A DNA stretch of 6,197 nt from contig JAILNT010000067.1 in assembly GCA_024691265.1 (NCBI GenBank), forward strand, positions 1-6,197, given 5' to 3'. The position numbers and the translations under genes are program-made. Of the stretch, positions 4,753 through 6,197 are shown piece after piece. Numbering within the stretch: position 1 is the stretch's first letter; every line of letters begins with the position of its first letter. Origin of the DNA: Treponema sp. GTDB lineage: Bacteria > Spirochaetota > Spirochaetia > Treponematales > Treponemataceae. The notes under the pieces were generated by a model. That model did not search any database. It was not told the origin of the DNA and saw nothing but the letters and a program-made list of their open reading frames with translations.

Positions 4753-5265
4753 ATGAATCGGACTGACAGTCACCGTTCTAGAAACGGAAGAAAAAGTTGG
4801 GGGAATTGGAAAGATTCTCAAAATGCCAAGGACTCTGGGCGTTCTGCTTCGAACTCAGGTTCGAATGGACGTGGCTATAGGGGAAGAAATGCAAAGACTA
4901 ATAATGTGCTTTCTTCTCATGAAATTGCTGCTCAGGAAAATGCTATAAAAGAGTATAAGGCTAATGTTTTTATCTGTTCTGAATGTGGACAGCCTATTAA
5001 TGATATGTATATGGCTATGGCAGACAAGGCAGATGGAAATCCAATGCATTTTGACTGTGTCCTGAATATACTTTCCAAAAGGGAACATTTGCAAGATGGA
5101 GAAAAATTAATCTACATTGGGCAAGGTCGTTTTGGTGTTGTTTATTTTGAAAATGTTCATGATTATAGGCATTTTACAATTCGTAGAATTGTAGAGTGGG
5201 AAGAACATGATAAAAAGTATGACTGGCGTAATGAAATTGCAGAGTTATACAGTCATGTTAAGTAA
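4753..5265 (+). CDS. Unrecognised protein: basic disordered N-terminus plus CxxC...HxxC zinc-knuckle-like domain
   Basis: Not recognised as a named family. Residues 1-52 are rich in Ser, Asn, Gly, Arg and Lys with an RGYRGR segment. They have almost no hydrophobic residues, so a disordered nucleic-acid-binding arm is plausible. Residues 72-102 contain VFICSECGQPI, then HFDCV. Cys75, Cys78, His99 and Cys102 form a C-x2-C...H-x2-C set fit to bind one zinc ion. Residues 117-148 (EKLIYIGQGRFGVVYFENV and FTIRRIVEWE) look like a small beta sheet, and the C-terminus is a charged helix. There is no signal peptide or membrane segment. The ATG follows AGGAG (4738-4742) by 10 bases; the gap after the FlgM-like gene is 21 bases. 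RNA or DNA binding is inferred from composition and the zinc site. A link to flagellar expression is suggested only by position. Confidence 0.8.
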   Translation: MNRTDSHRSRNGRKSWGNWKDSQNAKDSGRSASNSGSNGRGYRGRNAKTNNVLSSHEIAAQENAIKEYKANVFICSECGQPINDMYMAMADKADGNPMHFDCVLNILSKREHLQDGEKLIYIGQGRFGVVYFENVHDYRHFTIRRIVEWEEHDKKYDWRNEIAELYSHVK

Positions 5266-5275
5266 GGGAGTGTTT

Positions 5276-5341
5276 ATGAGTTTTTTTGCATATTTATTAC
5301 CCTTAGAAAATAAAAATGAATTCGTTCACGGGAGGGGATGA
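5276..5341 (+). CDS. Short upstream ORF (21 codons) before fliF, possible leader peptide
   Basis: The ORF starts at ATG 5276 with AAGGGAG (5264-5270) five bases upstream, a better-placed ribosome-binding site than several real genes here have. It encodes MSFFAYLLPL through to FVHGRG and stops at TGA 5339-5341, overlapping the fliF start codon. Its frame differs from that of fliF. No similarity to FliE or another flagellar protein is seen. The likely role, if translated, is to couple translation into fliF or to open the hairpin at 5320-5350. It could also be a chance ORF. Confidence 0.45.
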   Translation: MSFFAYLLPLENKNEFVHGRG

Positions 5342-5350
5342 TGAACGAAT
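5320..5350 (+). promoter_or_regulatory. Hairpin enclosing the fliF ribosome-binding site and start
   Basis: ATTCGTTCA (5320-5328) and TGAACGAAT (5342-5350) are perfect 9-base complements. The 13-base loop (5329-5341) contains the whole Shine-Dalgarno GGGAGGGG (5330-5337) and the first ATG (5338); the second ATG (5341) straddles loop and stem. The stem includes fliF codons 1-3 and part of codon 4. The pairing is directly visible; a regulatory effect is inferred. Confidence 0.6.
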
Positions 5351-6197
5351 GGATTAAAAAGCTTGTAGCATCCATAAAAGGTTTGTGGTCTAAATGGACC
5401 ATTGTTCAAAAAGGTATTTTAGCTGGTGTCGTTATCGCTGTTATTGCAGCAATTGTTTTAACGATAGGTATTTCTTCTAAGCCTACTACTGTCCCCGTGT
5501 TTAGTACACCTATAGCAGATGTTGATGCAAGAGACAATATAGTTAGAAGATTAGAGCAGGAAAATGTTAAAGTTTACACTTCTTCTGACGGAATTATTTC
5601 TGTAAAAGATGAACCTACTGCTCGCCGTATGCGTACAATTCTTGTTACAGAAAATCTTCTTCCTTCTAAAGCTGATCCGTACGCAGTATTCAATATTACA
5701 AACTGGTCAAAAACTGATTTTAATGACAAGGTTAATTGGAAAAATTCAATGGAAAGCCTTGTTACTCGTCAACTTGAATCACTTGATGGTGTAAGAAGTG
5801 CATCAGTTCTTCTTTCTCTCCCTGAAGATTCTTTGTTTGCTGCTGATCAAAAAGAAACTACTGCAAGTGTAACAATTTTTACAAATCCTAATAGTGATAT
5901 TCTTGAAGATAAAAAGAAGATAAAGGGAATTCAAAATCTTGTTAAATTTGCTGTTGAAGGTTTAAAAGATGATGGAATTGTAATTGTTGACGGTAATACA
6001 TCTTTACAAGTAAATGATTTTACTGGAATGGACGCAGCAGAAAGAGTTGACCAGGTTGCAAAAGAACAGAAACTTATTCAGAAACTTGAAGGAGAATATA
6101 GTAGTAGGGTATTAAAAGCTTTACAAGGTACATTTACTGCGAAGCGTGTTCGTGTTGCTAATATCAAAATTGATATGGATATGTCTAAAGAGCAGAG
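5341..6197 (+). CDS. fliF: Flagellar MS-ring protein FliF, N-terminal part (3' end outside window)
   Basis: FliF forms the MS ring in the inner membrane, the base on which the flagellar rotor and export apparatus assemble. The visible 285 codons show a cytoplasmic N-terminus (1-22), a membrane helix (about 23-44, GILAGVVIAVIAAIVLTIGI), and ring-building motif 1 (about 50-110, with VPVFSTPIADVDARDNIVRR). Ring-building motif 2 follows (about 120-220), with WSKTDFNDKVNW, ESLVTRQLESLDGVRSASVL, LPEDSLFAADQKETTASVTI and KGIQNLVKFAVEGLKDDGIV. Full-length FliF is about 500-570 residues, so the periplasmic remainder, second membrane helix and FliG-binding tail lie beyond the edge. Two in-frame ATGs occur (5338 and 5341). 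5341 is preferred because GGAGG (5331-5335) is then 5 bases away instead of 2. The start overlaps the stop of a short ORF and lies in a hairpin. No fliE precedes it. Confidence 0.96.
   Translation, partial: MNEWIKKLVASIKGLWSKWTIVQKGILAGVVIAVIAAIVLTIGISSKPTTVPVFSTPIADVDARDNIVRRLEQENVKVYTSSDGIISVKDEPTARRMRTILVTENLLPSKADPYAVFNITNWSKTDFNDKVNWKNSMESLVTRQLESLDGVRSASVLLSLPEDSLFAADQKETTASVTIFTNPNSDILEDKKKIKGIQNLVKFAVEGLKDDGIVIVDGNTSLQVNDFTGMDAAERVDQVAKEQKLIQKLEGEYSSRVLKALQGTFTAKRVRVANIKIDMDMSKEQ

Noticed and set aside
5609..5794. 61-residue + strand frame inside fliF
   Set aside because: It is out of frame with the clearly conserved FliF reading and has no ribosome-binding site.

Overview
The window looks like a piece of an AT-rich spirochaete chromosome, most probably a Treponema. 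That is an inference from the divergent FliF, the AT-rich intergenic DNA, and a ribosomal/tRNA-modification operon followed by conserved hypothetical genes, yraN and a flagellar gene. No rRNA, tRNA, insertion sequence, CRISPR array or phage gene is visible. Every gene reads on the + strand.

Layout. (1) Positions 1-894 hold the 3' two-thirds of a MATE-family multidrug/cation antiporter, cut by the left edge. (2) Positions 895-1038 hold two weak hairpins, candidate promoters overlapped by a repeated 7-mer dyad, and an rpsP leader whose Shine-Dalgarno sequence can fold into a small hairpin. (3) Positions 1039-3460 hold the compact operon rpsP-khpA-rimM-trmD-rplS: ribosomal proteins S16 and L19, a KH-domain RNA chaperone, the 16S processing factor RimM and the tRNA m1G37 methyltransferase TrmD. 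It ends at a strong intrinsic terminator (3493-3537). (4) Positions 3613-4086 hold a separately promoted gene for a small protein. Its N-terminal module resembles the one in front of HD-GYP domains, and its tail is very acidic with 12-residue repeats. (5) From a consensus-like promoter at 4095-4122, a tight gene run begins: yraN (UPF0102), a 62-residue FlgM-like protein (ATGA overlap), an unrecognised basic/zinc-knuckle protein, a 21-codon upstream ORF, and fliF (flagellar MS-ring protein), which runs off the right edge.

How the genes fit together. The first operon couples ribosomal protein supply with 30S maturation and tRNA modification, a very common bacterial arrangement. The second run appears to link a putative anti-sigma-28 factor and a possible RNA-binding protein with the first structural component of the flagellar basal body. 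fliF is not preceded by fliE here, unlike the flgB-flgC-fliE-fliF order known in Treponema pallidum.

The most interesting signals are at the fliF start. A perfect 9-bp inverted repeat places the fliF ribosome-binding site in a hairpin loop, and a short ORF with a good ribosome-binding site of its own ends inside that loop, overlapping the fliF ATG. This looks like translational coupling or control. Other points worth a second look are the FlgM-like protein, the zinc-knuckle protein, the acidic-repeat protein, and a Glu in TrmD where the catalytic Asp is expected.
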